Below are positions 35,405 through 47,440 of a DNA stretch of 64,000 bases, piece after piece. A program made the position numbers and the translations under genes. The stretch covers positions 67,404,871-67,468,870 of the forward strand of contig NC_083579.1 in assembly GCF_027579695.1 (NCBI RefSeq). Direction: 5' to 3'. The notes under the pieces are model-generated. The model was not told the origin of the DNA and did no database searches. It saw nothing but the letters and a program-made list of their open reading frames with translations. How positions within the stretch are numbered: the first letter of the stretch is position 1; each line of letters begins with the position of its first letter. The stretch comes from Neoarius graeffei (Eukaryota; Chordata; Actinopteri; Siluriformes; Ariidae).

Positions 35405-35545
35405 AGCACTTGAGTTTTAATAACGTGTACCTAACCACTTTACACTGTAAATATGCTTGCTTTGTAAAAGTACATGTTGAGTAATTAGCTCTTACCGTTA
35501 CCCCAGACAATGACGCAATTACTTCAGGCTTTCTTTGTGTTTAGT

Positions 35546-35551
35546 TTTATT
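35546..35551 (-). other. zc2hc1c: Probable zc2hc1c polyadenylation signal
   Basis: TTTATT on the + strand reads AATAAA on the reverse strand, about 115 bp past the zc2hc1c stop. With the nek9 signal this would leave only about 100 bp between the two convergent transcript ends. Confidence 0.4.
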
Positions 35552-35664
35552 TTGTTTGGATTATTTTACAGTGTAATTTAGCTTTGTGGGCAGTGGCCAT
35601 TCCTTAAAAGATTTTTTTTTTTTTAAAGGCAGAAAATATCACTATGCAATCCCTGTCATCATGT

Positions 35665-35883
35665 TTAACGGTGCTGCCTGGGAGGTGGAGGTTTGCTCTT
35701 AATGTTCTGGCACTTTGGAATGTGCCTCTTAGCTGGATCAGGGGCAAAACGTCTGCCACAGTGGGGACAGGTTACATAATCTGAATTCAGATCTGCGCTT
35801 GGCTGAAACCCTCCGGGTGCACGAGCCTGGCGTATGTTCTGACTGAAAGTCTTGTGTTTCTGATGCCAATTATTCTTCTTGGG
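35665..35883 (-). CDS. zc2hc1c: zc2hc1c last exon: second C2HC finger
   Basis: Acceptor CCCTAG then CCC AAG AAG. It encodes 72 residues ending PPPPRQHR. It holds the second zinc finger with all four ligands (C, C, H, C). Confidence 0.92.
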   Translation of the reverse strand, partial: PKKNNWHQKHKTFSQNIRQARAPGGFQPSADLNSDYVTCPHCGRRFAPDPAKRHIPKCQNIKSKPPPPRQHR

Positions 35884-37971
35884 CTAGGGACACACACACA
35901 CACACACAATACATCACAGCATGTAAAAACTGGAATGGTTAATTAATTACAACGTGTAATCATAAATTGCTTTACTGTGTGGTCTGCAGATGCTTTCAAT
36001 TTGCATGCTAAGATCTTAGTCTTGCAACAATTAGTTTGCATATAGTGGCAGTGGCTGCTACTGTTAAAATAATGTAACCTTACCTCTGGTGAGCTACTTT
36101 GACCATTTGCCTTCAAAAACGCTTCTAGGGCAGTGCCTTCGACTCGGTGCTTTAAGGAGTCAAAGGCTTGACGTTTCTTGGTTTGTGTTTTCTGACAAAT
36201 GCTGAAATGCTTTTCCAGACGATCTTGTGTAAAATGTCTCTTGCATATTTTACAAGGTCTAAGTTGGACATCAGTGCTTTCTGGCCTGACTTGCATTTGC
36301 TGGAACTTTCTATGGTTATGAGTGCTTGGATCAGCTTCATGGAGTGGTTTTTTGAGAAGCATCTGCTCTGTAGCCCTGTCACTGTACTGAGCCACTCTCT
36401 CTTGAGTTGCCAAATGGTCGTCTTTATATCCGTTTGTTTTGTCATGCTTGGAGACAGCTTTCCCTTTATGTGGATTTGAAGAAAAGTTCTCCATTAGGTC
36501 CCATTGCTGATCCTCGTTGCACATCTCTGTGTCTCTCTTGAGCTTCGCTTGTTCACTTCTTCTCTTTTCTCCATCATTAACTCTCATAATTTCCTGCCAG
36601 TCTCTCTGGTCCTGTTCTCTCATCTCGTTCTCTTTCCATTCCAGTGTTCTTTCTCTTCTTGTCTGGTCTTTTTCAGGTCTTGCCCTTTCCCTTGTATGCC
36701 TTGTCATTTCTTCAAAATGGTTCCATTCCTTTCCTAGAGTCTTTGTGGTTCTCTGACTATTTCTTTGCCTGTTCTCCCACTCTATTCCTTCTCTCCTTTT
36801 CTCTTTCTGACCAGCATTTGTCTCGTTCACATGATTCTCCTGTCTTTCTATACCATCTTTCCCTTTTACCCAGTTATTTAATCCCTCTTGTTGTCCTTCA
36901 TGTCTTCTACTGCCTAAAGCCCTGTCTCTGGTGCTCTCCCGGTCCCAGTTTCCTTTCTCTGTATAATATAACCTGTTTTCTGCTTTCACGGTGTTCCTCT
37001 GCTCCTCGCTTTTCACCTTGTCCTCAGATGCGGTTCTCAGTTGAACCTTCCTCATAGTTTCCACTACCTTTAGCAGCTTTTCTTGTAATAAAATTTCTTT
37101 TTTGTGTATTTCATTTGTCATCCAGATCTCGTTTTCATAAAGTCCGCGTTGGCCCTTGTGTGAAATTTGGTATCCATTGAGTGATTTGCTACTGCTTTCT
37201 TGGGATGGGTCACTGGAGTCAGTATCAAAATGCTCCAATTTACTCCTATCATGCTTCCCCTGTCTCCTGTTACTGGGCTGTTTACCATTTACACAGTGCT
37301 CCTCAAGGCAATCGAGGCTCTTTTCATCTTTTTGTATAAAGTAATCACTGTCTGCTTGGCAGTTGCTTTGGTTCAATGCCATTCTGTGGTACCCAGGCTT
37401 TAGAGAGAAGATGGTGCCCCTTTCGGAACACGTTTTTCTCCCCAAGAAAACACTTTGCTTTTGCTCTGAATACATTTTTCGCCTGAAAGTGGCAGAGTTG
37501 TGCCTCCTTTTGACAGGCTCTGCCAAGGTGAAAATGTCCTCCTGGCAGTCTTTCATAGCTACTCCTTTTCTCTCCTTGTCATCCTGCAATCTAAAATGAG
37601 AAGGTGAAGTGTAGCTGAAGCCTTCTCTTCTCAGTGGTGGAAGATTTTCCAATACAGCCCCATTCTTGAAAAACAAACAAAAACAGATCGGGTCAGCCTA
37701 GTATACCATTTGTAGCGGTGATGGTGTACAGTCACAACAGTATTTCCCAGTAATGAGAGACAGAATAAAACCCAATTTGCCAAGCTCTATTAAAAAATGA
37801 TATAGCAATAACTGGTCCGTCACTTCATCTTGACTTTCCATTACCACGATGGTGCCATGGCCAGCTGCCTTGGTGTGTTGGTGCACATTGTTTTGTCTTG
37901 TTTGTAAACTCAGTTCACTGCTGTGATACTCAACTTTCACCAGAGAAGCACTCTCAAGGACATCATTGTAC
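35665..37971 (-). CDS. zc2hc1c: Zinc finger C2HC-type containing 1C (Zc2hc1c, FAM164C)
   Basis: Exons in transcription order: 37971-37845 (uncertain), 37664-36084 (1581 nt) and 35883-35665 (219 nt with stop); phases agree. Two C-x2-C-x11-H-x3-C fingers define the family: the first at 36254-36195 (starting CKICKRHF) and the second at 35769-35710 (CPHCGRRFAPD). The middle of the large exon is very rich in K, E, R and Q, likely helical or coiled coil. A PKKNNWHQKH motif opens the last exon, as in other ZC2HC1 proteins. No ATG is visible in the first exon frame, so the true start lies upstream, perhaps beyond the Tc1 insertion, or at an ATG within the large exon. Function is not established for the family. 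The gene is convergent with nek9 and divergent from acyp1. Confidence 0.88.
36084..37664 (-). CDS. zc2hc1c: zc2hc1c large exon: coiled-coil region and first C2HC finger
   Basis: An uninterrupted 527-codon exon between acceptor TTTTTCAAG and donor GAG|GTAAGG. The charged central part has many E/K/R runs. The first zinc finger lies near its 3' end, followed by a KKRQAFDS motif seen in ZC2HC1 proteins. The overlapping forward-strand frames (36168-37599) are shadows. Confidence 0.92.
37845..37971 (-). CDS. zc2hc1c: Candidate upstream zc2hc1c exon
   Basis: An open frame of 42 codons ends at a GTG|GTAATG donor whose phase fits the large exon. Its acceptor (CCCTACAG) lies at the edge of a fish MITE, so the boundary may be wrong. 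There is no start codon in frame. Confidence 0.4.
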
Positions 37972-37974
37972 CTG

Positions 37975-39743
37975 TAGGGGTACAAGGGCTTGTCATTGGG
38001 GTAGTTCTTGCTAAAGTACTTATTTGTACCTATTATATACTACTTGAGAACAATATAAAAGTTTGTGAACCCTTTAGAATTTTCTATATTTCTGCATAAG
38101 TATGACCTAAAACATCAGATTTTCACACAAGTCCTAAAAGTAGCTAAAGAGAACCCAGTTAAACAAATGAGACAAAAATATTATACTTGGTCATTTATTT
38201 AGTGAGGGAAATGATCCAATATTACATATCTGTGAGTGGCAAAAGTATGTGAACCTTTGCTTTTAGTATCTGGTGTGACCCCCTTGTGCAGCAATAACTG
38301 CAACTAAACGTTTCCGGTAACTGTTGATCAGTCCTGCACACCGGCTTGGAGGAATTTTAGCCCGTTCCTCCGTACAGAACAGCTTCAACTCTGGGATGGA
38401 GGTGGGTTTCCTCACACAAACCGCTCGCTTCAGGTCCTTCCACAACATTTCGACTGGATTAAGGTCAGGACTTTGACTTGGCCATTCCAAAACATTTAAC
38501 TTTATTCTTCTTGAACCATTCTTTGGTAGAACGACTTGTGTGCTTAGGGTCGTTGTCTTGCTGCATGACCCACCTTCTCTTGAGATTCAGTTCATGGACA
38601 GATGTCCTGACATTTTCCTTTAGAATTCGCTGGTATAATTCAGAATTCATTGTTCCATCAATGATGGCAAGCTGTCCTGGTCCAACCTATGATATTACCG
38701 CCACCATGTTTCACAGATGGGATAATATGCTGGAACGCAGTGTTTTCCTTTCTCCAAACACAACGCTTCTCATTTTAACCAAAAAGTTCTATTTTGATCT
38801 CATCTGCCCACAAAACATTTTTCCAATAGCTTTCTGGCTTGTCCATGTGATCTTTCACAAACTGCAGACGAGCAACAATGTTCTTTTTAGAGAGCAGTGG
38901 CTTTCTCCTTGCAACCCTGCCATGCACACCATTGTTGTTCAGTGTTCTCCTGATGGTGGACTCATGAACATTTAACATTGGCTAATGTGAGAGAGGCCTT
39001 CAGTTGCTTAGAAGTTACCCTGGGGTCATTTGTGACCTCGCCGACTATTACACGCCTTGCTCTTGGAGTGATCTTTGTTGGTCGACCACTCCTGGGGAGG
39101 GTAACGATGGTCTTGAATTTCCTCCCATTTGTACACAATCTGTCTGACTGTGGATTGGTAGAGTCCAAACTCTTTAAAGATGGTTTTGTAACCTTTTCCA
39201 GCCTGATGAGCATCAACAATACTTTTTCTGAGGTCCTCAGAAATCTCCTTTGTTCATGCCATGATAAACAACATGTTATGAAGATCAGACTTTGATCGAT
39301 GCCTGTTCTTTAAATAAAGCAGGGTGCCCACTCACACCTGATTGTCATCCCATTGATTGAAAAACACCTGACTAATTTCACCTTCAAATTAACTGCTAAT
39401 CCTAGAGGTTCACATACTTTTGCCACTCACGGTAATATTGGATCATTTTCCTCAATAAATAAATGACCAAGTATAATATTGTCTCATTTGTTTAGCTGGG
39501 TTCTCTATCTACTTTTAGGACTTTTGTGTGAAAATCTGATAATGTTTTAGGTCATTTATGCAGAAGTATAGAAAATCTAAAGGGTTCACATTTTCAAGCA
39601 CCACTGTATATGTACCTTTTTGGTGCTCAAAAGGTACACACAGTTCCTTTGAGGTACACCTAGGGCTTATTTTTGGACATTAGTGTAGACTGTAACTTAG
39701 GGTACAGAAATGGACTCATACTATACCCTTATTTCTGACAGTG
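37975..39743. mobile_element. MITE-like repeat split by Tc1 copy B
   Basis: GTACC/GGTAC-rich sequence on both sides of the Tc1 element (37975-38050 and 39607-39743), ending in 'tttctgacagtg', matches a common fish repeat. Tc1 copy B is inserted in it. Confidence 0.5.
38056..39606 (-). mobile_element. Tc1-like transposon, copy B, decayed
   Basis: Same family as copy A, reverse strand. The right end reads 'caagcaccactg' followed by TA. The transposase is broken into four pieces (39219-38962, 38978-38775, 38650-38465, 38490-38263). The catalytic Glu is kept (NPVEMLWKDL) and the second Asp is present (QQDND), but the region carrying the centre of the catalytic domain is damaged by frameshifts and a deletion. 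Confidence 0.88.
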
Positions 39744-39744
39744 A

Positions 39745-42700
39745 GAGCTCATGAACATGAGGGGAACAACTTCAGTGGGCTTATTACCTACTTTTCTGGT
39801 GTCATCTGTGGAATTATTATACATTTTGGTCAAAGATGCTCTCACCTTTGTTCATTCTGTTGAGACACCAGAGGTTAAAAAAAAAAAAAAGGTGCATGAG
39901 TGCCTCTGTCGGTGCGGACTTCGTACTCTGTTACCTGTGATATTTCTCTCCAGTGTGCGCACAGTGTGCAATAAACTGGACAAACTCCAGCTGTTGGTGG
40001 GGAGAAATAGGGACTTTTCTTCATCTTTCCATTTTATGCTTCACCGAGACATGGCTATGCAAACTTGTACTGGACTCCGCACTGCAGCTGGCCGGCTTCC
40101 AACTTTTCAAAGTGGCCACAGATCTCTTTGGCAAAATAAAGGCCAACGGAATCTGTTTTTATGTAAACAGCGGCTGGTACAGTGACGTCAGTGATCCTGC
40201 AACACTGCTCTCCCAACCTGGAATCATTTTTCATTAACTGTAAACCCTTTTACTCCCCCTGTGAGTTCGCTTCATTTATTCTGGTCGGTGTTTACATTCC
40301 GCTGTAGGCCAGTGTGCAGAACGCACAGCACATGCTAGCCTACCAAATAGTGGGTGTGGAGCAGGCTAGACTCCCGAGTTATTGTCCTAGGCGACTTTAA
40401 CAAAGGTAACTTCAGTGACAAACTACCCAAATACAAACAGGTTTTTAAATGCCCGACCAGGGAGGAGAATATTTTGGATCCGTGCTATACGACAGTCAAC
40501 AATGCCCATCACGTCATCCCCCGTGCTGTACTGGGCTACTCTGACCATGTCATGGTCCACCTGATTCCTGCATATAGGTAGAACTTAAAGCTAAAGAAAC
40601 CTGTAATGAGGACATCAAAAATCTGGAGCAATGAGGCTGTGGAGAACCTTCAGGCGTGCTTGGACTGTACAAACTGGGATGTGTTCAGGACTGCTACCAA
40701 CAGTCTGGATGAGTATACAGAGGCTGTAATGTCCTACATCAGCTTCTGTGAGGACTGTTGCATTCCATCACGAACCAGGGTGAGTTACAATAATGATAAA
40801 CCCTGGTTCACAGATAAGTTCAGACAGCTAAGGTTGCAAAAGGAAGAAGGGTTCAGAAGTGGGGACTGGGACAGGTTTAGCAAGGCGGTGAGAGAAGCTA
40901 AATGACTGTACTCTGAGAAACTCCAACACCAGTTCTCAGCCAACGATTCTACGTCTGTCTGGAAAGGGCGCAGACAGATCACTGACTACAAACCTTCAGC
41001 CCCCCAACTCTGTTAACAACTTGTGCCTGGCCAACTAACTGAATGAGTTCTACCGTCGCTTTGAAAGACTGTCCTGATAACATCCCCTGTGACTCCAGCT
41101 CCAGCCCACCTCCTCCACCTCAACTGCTGCCGAGGGCCTCTCTACAACCTCACACCTTGGAGGCCCATCCACCCACCACCACAGCCTCAACTCTCTCCAT
41201 TCTGGAGAAGGATGTCAGCAAGCTCTTTAAGAAGCTGAACCCCCGCAAAGCAGCAGGTCGTGACTCCGTCTCAACATTTACCCTGAAACACTGTGCTGAT
41301 CAGCTGTCTCTGGTGTTCAGACATCAACACCTCACTGAAGATATGTCATATGCCAGCCTGCTTCAAGGCCTCCACCATTATCCCTGTCTCCAAAAAGCCA
41401 AGGATCACAGGATTAAATGACTACAGACCCATCACCCTAACTTCTGTGGTTATAAAATCCTTCGAGGGCCTTGTGCTTTATCGCCTCAAAGCCATTTCTG
41501 ACCTGCTTCTGGACCCCATGCAGTTTGTCTCCAGAACCAACAGATCTGCAGCCAGTGCTGTCAGCATGGCTCTTCATTTCATCCTACAGAACCTAGACTC
41601 CCCAGGAACCTATGCTAGGATCTTGTTTGTGGATTTCAGTTCTGCCTTCAACACCATCATTTCGGCTTTTCTGCAGGACAAGCTCTCCCAGCTGAGCATG
41701 CCTGACCCTACCTGCAGGTGGATCACTGACTTCCTGTTTGACAGGAAACAGCATGTAAAGCTGGGGAAATACATCTCTGACTCTTGAACCATCAAGCCCA
41801 ACCCCAAGGCTGCGCTCTTTCTCCTCTACTCTTCTCCATGTACACCAACAACTCCAGTCATCAGTCTGTTAAGCTCCTAAAGTTTGCAGATAACACCACC
41901 CTCATTGGACTGGTGAGGATGAGCCTGCCTGCAGGTGGGAGATTGACCATCTGGTATCTTGATGCAGGCAGAACAACTTGTAGCTCAATGTTCTAAAGAC
42001 AGTGGAGATGATTATAGACTTCAGGAGGAGCTCTGTCATACCCTCCCCCCATCATCCTGTTTGACTCCCCAGTAATCTTCTGCTTCCTGGGCACTATAAT
42101 CACACAGGACCTCAAGCAGGAGACGAGTACCTGTTCTCTCCCCAAGAAAGCACAGCTGAGGATGTTCTTCCTGTGGGAGTTGAAGTAGTTTGATCTGCCA
42201 AAGACAATGATGGTGCACTTTTACACCGCCATCATCGAGTCCATCCTCACCTCCTCTAGCACCGTCTGGTATGCTGCTATCACTGCCAGGGACAAGGGCA
42301 GACTGCAGCCCATCGTTTGTTCTGCTGAGAGGATGATCGACTGCAATCTTCCATCTCTTTAGGACCTGTACAAGTCCAGGACTCTGAGGAGAGCAGAAAG
42401 GATTGTGGCCAGCCCCTCTCACCACGGACGTAAACTTTCTGAGATACTCCTCTCTGGTAGAAGGTTGCGGTCCATTAAAGATAAGATAAAGTATACTTTA
42501 TTGTCCCCAAGGGGGAAGTTCATCTTAGGCTCCAGTCACTGCATCACAAACCTACAGTCGCTCGCACACTACATAAAAATAACACATCAGTAGAACCAAA
42601 ACCTCACGCCATAAGGCCAGCTTTTTCCCCACTGCAGCTGGCCTCATCATTAAGGTCAAAGACCCCCATTGATTCTCTAACCTCACACTTCAAGCTCTGA

Positions 42701-42960
42701 CATTAATACACTTCCTCTCTGAACTGCGATTTTGCATATTTCATGGTCATACATCTTCATTCTGTGAACTTTTATTGCACATTCCGGCACACACTATACA
42801 GCTTGGTTATTTGTTTAACCCATTGCACGTGTTTTGTCATGACTCTTCATCATTCTGTGACCAATTTTTGTACATTCCGGGACATACTGTACAGCTTGGA
42901 CTTCAAAACAACCCATGCACATTCTCCTTAAATATGTCTGTTTTTCAAATTTATATATTT
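39745..42960 (+). pseudogene. Non-LTR retrotransposon relic (L2/CR1-like) with endonuclease and RT
   Basis: The 5' part (39950-40580) has apurinic-endonuclease motifs (ETWL-like, GDFN and YSDHV). Reverse-transcriptase motifs follow: NDYRPITLTS (about 41420), FVDFSSAFNTI (41625-41660) and QGCALSPLLFSMYTN (41800-41850). The catalytic box reads FADN instead of FADD (near 41884). The frame changes many times and stops are present. A piece of another repeat ('tactttattgtcccc', 42477-42590) is inserted near the 3' end. A decayed 3' region runs to about 42960. Confidence 0.8.
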
Positions 42961-43406
42961 TAGATTCTTATTTTTTTTATTCTATTTATATAACTACTTT
43001 AAAAATAGATAAAATTATTTTATTTTAACTGTTCAAGCACCAACCACCAAAGCAAATTCCTTGTACCGTTGTGTTTAAAAAAAAAGCAGTACAACATCGG
43101 TAACCTGATGACCCACTATTATTATTAGTAGTGATTATTTCTGCATACCAAATAATTCACTTGTAGATGTAGTAGTGTTTATAGAAAAACAACAAGCCCA
43201 ACTGTCATGACATGCTGCTTGTCCTGAGTAAATGACTTGTTCACTGAAAGGGGCGTGTTCAAAATAATAGTAGGATGGAGTTTAGATGGAGAATTCATTC
43301 ATTCTGTGAAAAAACAAGGGTCATTAATTGTCCTTTGTTCAGGAAGAAGGGAAGCAAATGTTTCACACAGTGTTATAAAATATGTTTCCTTCTGCATTGC
43401 CAAGTA

Positions 43407-44980
43407 CAACCCCGATTCCAAAAAAGTTGGGACAAAGTACAAATTGTAAATAAAAACGGAATGCAATGATGTGGAAGTTTCAAAATTCCATATTTTATTC
43501 AGAATAGAACATAGATGACATATCAAATGTTTAAACTGAAAATGTATCATTTAAAGAGAAAAATTAGGTGATTTTAAATTTCATGACAACACATCTCAAA
43601 AAAGTTGGGACAAGGCCATGTTTACCACTGTGAGACATCCCCCTTTCTCTTTACAACAGTCTGTAAACGTCTGGGGACTGAGGAGACAAGTTGCTCAAGT
43701 TTAGGGATAGGAATGTTAACCCATTCTTGTCTAATGTAGGATTCTAGTTGCTCAACTGTCTTAGGTCTTTTTTGTCGTAGCTTCCGTTTTATGATGCGCC
43801 AAATGTTTTCTATGGGTGAAAGATCTGGACTGCAGGCTGGCCAGTTCAGTACCCGGACCCTTCTTCTACGCAGCCATGATGCTGTAATTGATGCAGTATG
43901 TGGTTTGGCATTGTCATGTTGGAAAATGCAAGGTCTTCCCTGAAAGAGACGTCGTCTGGATGGGAGCATATGTTGCTCTAGAACCTGGATATACCTTTCA
44001 GCATTGATGGTGTCTTTCCAGATGTGTAAGCTGCCCATGCCACACGCACTAATGCAACCCCATACCATCAGAGATGCAGGCTTCTGAACTGAGCGCTGAT
44101 AACAACTTGGGTCGTCCTTCTCCTCTTTAGTCCGAATGACACAGCGTCCCTGATTTCCATAAAGAACTTCAAATTTTGATTCGTCTGCCACAGTCCATTT
44201 TAAATGAGCCTTGGCCCAGAGAAGTAATCTGCGCTTCTGGATCATGTTTAGATACGGCTTCTTCTTTGAAATATAGAGTTTTAGCTGGCAACGGCGGATG
44301 GCACGGTGAATTGTGTTCACAGATAATGTTCTCTGGAAATATTCCTGAGCCCATTTTGTGATTTCCAATTCAGAAGCATGCCTGTATGTGATGCAGTGCC
44401 GTCTAAAGGCCCGAAGATCACGGGCATCCAGTATGGTTTTTCCGGCCTTGACCCTTGCGCACAGAGATTCTTCCAGATTCTCTGAATCTTTTGATGATAT
44501 TATGCACTGTACATGATGATATGTTCAAACTCTTTGCAATTTTACACTGTCGAACTCCTTTCTGATATTGCTCCACTATTTGTCGGCGCAGAATTAGGGG
44601 GATTGGTGATCCTCTTCCCATCTTTACTTCTGAGAGCCGCTGCCACTCCAAGATGCTCTTTTTATACCCAGTCATGTTAATGACCTATTGCTAATTGACC
44701 TAATGAGTTGCAATTTGGTCCTCCAGCTGTTCCTTTTTTGTACCTTTAACTTTTCCAGCCTCTTATTGCCCCCTTCCCATCTTTTTTGAGATGTGTTGCT
44801 GTCATGAAATTTCAAATGAGCCAAAATTTGGCATGAAATTTCAAAATGTCTCACTTTCAACATTTGATATGTTGTCTATGTTCTATTGTGAATATATCAG
44901 TTTTTGAGATTTGTAAATTATTGCATTCCGTTTTTATTTACAATTTGTACTTTGTTCCAACTTTTTTGGAATCGGGGTTG
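43407..44980 (-). mobile_element. Tc1-like transposon, fourth family, nearly intact
   Basis: TA at 43405-43406 and 44981-44982 flank ends CAACCCCGATTCCAAAAAAG and its complement. The 1574-bp element sits inside the third-family relic. It has a nearly complete transposase on the reverse strand and is therefore younger than its host. Confidence 0.92.
43622..44675 (-). pseudogene. Tc1-type DD34E transposase with one frameshift
   Basis: The N-terminal frame (44675-44418) has the helix-turn-helix region (MGRGSPIPLILRRQIVEQY, then [17 protein letters not shown]). The C-terminal frame (ending 43622) has DDE residues: Asp in VADESKF, Asp in QHDNAK and Glu in SPIENIW. The last two are 34 residues apart, the canonical DD34E spacing. 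A single frameshift near 44442 separates the two halves. Both halves are otherwise open, which suggests recent inactivation. Confidence 0.88.
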
Positions 44981-45469
44981 TAAAACTGGCTGTTCCAAAC
45001 ATTGTTCGAAGGAACAGTGTAATTTGATTAAAAAGTTGATTAGAGAGGGGAAACGGATAAAGAAGTGCAGCAAATTATTGGATGGTCAGCTAAAATGATC
45101 TCAAATGCTTTAAAATGGCAACAAAAACCTGAAACACCTGGAAGAAAATGAGCAACTACTGTTAAAACGGTTCGAATAGTCAGAGTGACAAAGATTCAGC
45201 CAATCATCACCTCCAGAAAGATCAAAGATGAGGTAAAATTATCTGTAAAGTACTGTTAGTCAGAAGACGTTTGATTGAAGTGAAGCTATCAGCAAGAAGC
45301 CTCCATAAAGCGCCATTGTTGAAAAAACAACAGGTGCAGAATCAGTTAAAATTCGCCAAGGAACACATCAGCCCAAAGAGAAATGGTGTAACGTTCTGTG
45401 GACGGATGAGAGTAAAATTGTTCTTTTTGGACCTAGTGATCATCGGCCATATGTCAGGTACTGAATTCA

Positions 45470-45841
45470 TCTCATCTCATCATCTCTAGCCGCTTTATCC
45501 TTCTACAGGGTCGCAGGCAAGCTGGAGCCTATCCCAGCTGACTATGGGCGAAAGGTGGGGTACACCCTGGACAAGTCGCCAGGTCATCACAGGGCTGACA
45601 CATAGACACAGACAACCATTCACACTCACATTCACACCTACGGTCAATTTAGAGTCACCAGTTAACCTAACCTGCATGTCTTTGGACTGTGGGGGAAACC
45701 GGAGCACCCGGAGGAACCCCACGCGGACACGGGGAGAACATGCAAACTCCGCACAGAAAGGCCCTCGCCGGCCCCGGGGCTCGAACCCAGGACCTTCTTG
45801 CTGTGAGGCGACAGCGCTAACCACTACACCACCGTGCCGCC
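45470..45841 (-). mobile_element. tRNA-derived SINE, copy 4, 14-bp target duplication
   Basis: AGGTACTGAATTCA at 45456-45469 is repeated at 45842-45855. The SINE splits the third-family Tc1 transposase (before TEFKPRYAVN), so it is younger than that transposon. Confidence 0.95.
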
Positions 45842-46258
45842 AGGTACTGAATTCAAGCCACGATATGCTGTGAACACCGTGAAGCATGGTGGTGCAAAAA
45901 CCATGGTATGGGGATGTTTTTCATACTATAGTGTTGATCCTATTTATCATATACCAGGGATCATGGATCAGTCTGAATACATAAAAATCCTCGAAGAGAT
46001 TGTTACCATAGCCTAAAGAGGAAATGCCCCTGATATGGGTGTTTCAACAAGACCACAAGGACACACAAGGAAGCGAGCAACATCTTGGTTCCAGACAAAA
46101 AGGATTGAGGTAATGGAGTGGCCAGGTCAGTGCCCTGACCTCAACCCTATTGAAAACTTGTGGGGTGACATTAAAAAAAAAAACAAAAATTCTCAGGAAC
46201 TGTGGAATGTAGTTCAGTCATCCTGGGCTGAGAAATATCTGTTGATAGGTGCCAGAAG

Positions 46259-46590
46259 GGGTGGCACGGTGACATAGTGGTTAGCACTGTTGCCTCACAG
46301 CAAGAAGGTCCTGGGTTCGAGCCTAGCGGCCGGCAAGGGCCTTTCTGTGTGGAGTTTGCATGTTCAACCCGTGTCCGCGTGGGATTCTTCCAGGTGCTCC
46401 GGTTTCCCCCACAGTCCAAAGACATGCAGGTTAGGATAATTGATGGCTCTGAATTGAGTGTGAATGGTTGTTAGCCCTGCGACTTGTCCAGGGTGTACCT
46501 GGCCTCTCGCCCATAGTCAGCTGGGATAGGCTCCAGCTTGCTGTAGAACAGGATAAGCGGCTACAGATAATGGATGGATGGATGGAGGTG
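46259..46590 (+). mobile_element. SINE, copy 5, diverged and internally deleted
   Basis: Head with TAGTGGTTAGC and GGTTCGAGCC, then a shortened body and a gatggatgga tail. A 'ggtgccagaag' motif before (46249) and after (46585) is consistent with a target duplication. Confidence 0.8.
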
Positions 46591-46899
46591 CCAGAAGGTG
46601 GTTGGCTCAATGCAATGCAAATGTGCAGCAGTTATCAAAAACAATGGTTATGCAACTAAATATTAGTTCAGGTTGAGTTTGAAGAGAAAATTGTTGACAC
46701 TACTATTTTTTAAACAAATTAATATTCCTTTGCTTCCTGTAAAAGAATAACAGACTTGATAATAAAATTTCTGAATGGATTTGGAATTGAATGTGTAATG
46801 TTTCCACAGCATTTGAAATATGGAAATAAAAGTTATTTTTAAAAAATGGTTTTGCTTTTTTTTTCTTTAAACGCACTGCTATTCATTTGAACACAACTG

Positions 46900-47428
46900 T
46901 ATGTGAAAACGCACTTGGCAATAAATTCGATTCTGATCCTGATCAGCTGCTGTATATTTATGAACTTACCATAACTCGATCGCTTCTCGGATGGTTGCTT
47001 TTTCTCTTTTAATTCATCAATTAAAACAACAAACAAAACCCTAACTAATTAACTATCCGATACGGTTGTTATAATGCAGGTCGATTTGTTGATCCACGTT
47101 GCCTAGAGATAAGAAAACAAGTATGTCTGCTTTTCACTAATTCGATTGGTCCGTGAGATATGACGTCGACGTGATGTAATAAAGGAAGCTCTTCCTCGGG
47201 TTGTTCGATTCCAGAGATGTCGGAATCGACTCCGATTATTATTCAAGGTTTTGCGAATCAGTAGTCGATTTAACACAAAACCTTTATTGATTCTCAGTTG
47301 CAGAAACCAAAGCAAGAAGGTAACAGATTTTGTAAAAGAAATAATGCGATAATAATGAACTCTAAGTCTGTTAAATAACAGTATTATGATATAAATGGTA
47401 TAAACAGGCTCATAAAGAACAGTATTAT
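46900..47428. other. No recognised feature
   Basis: AT-rich sequence with gattcg/gactcc motifs at 47215-47290 that recall the ends flanking the upstream tandem array. I see no gene. Confidence 0.3.
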
Positions 47429-47440
47429 ATGAATAATAAT

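Larger units (their letters stand above)
31582..35420 (+). other. nek9: nek9 3' UTR (probable)
   Basis: From the nek9 stop to the AATAAA at 35399-35404 there is no coding frame. An earlier AATAAA at 31691 could give a short UTR. If the distal signal is used, the mature UTR is about 3.8 kb and contains the TTAA-flanked element. The AT-rich stretch 34052-35398, outside the element, shows no further repeat except an ATA microsatellite. Confidence 0.5.
43249..46900 (+). pseudogene. Third Tc1-like family, split by three insertions
   Basis: The left end 'gtgttcaaaataatagtagg' (43255) and the right end with complement 'gttcaaatgaatagcagtgc' (to about 46900) bound a Tc1-like relic. Its transposase is found in pieces: 44995-45450 (DNA-binding part and first catalytic region), 45845-46015 (VNTVKHGGAKTMVWGCF) and 46030-46190 (CPDLNPIENLWGDIKKK, keeping the Glu). 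Between them lie another Tc1 (43407-44980), a SINE (45470-45841) and, past the pieces, a second SINE-like copy. Confidence 0.75.

Noticed and set aside
36168-37599. Forward-strand frames opposite zc2hc1c
   Set aside because: They are shadows of the reverse-strand coding exon.
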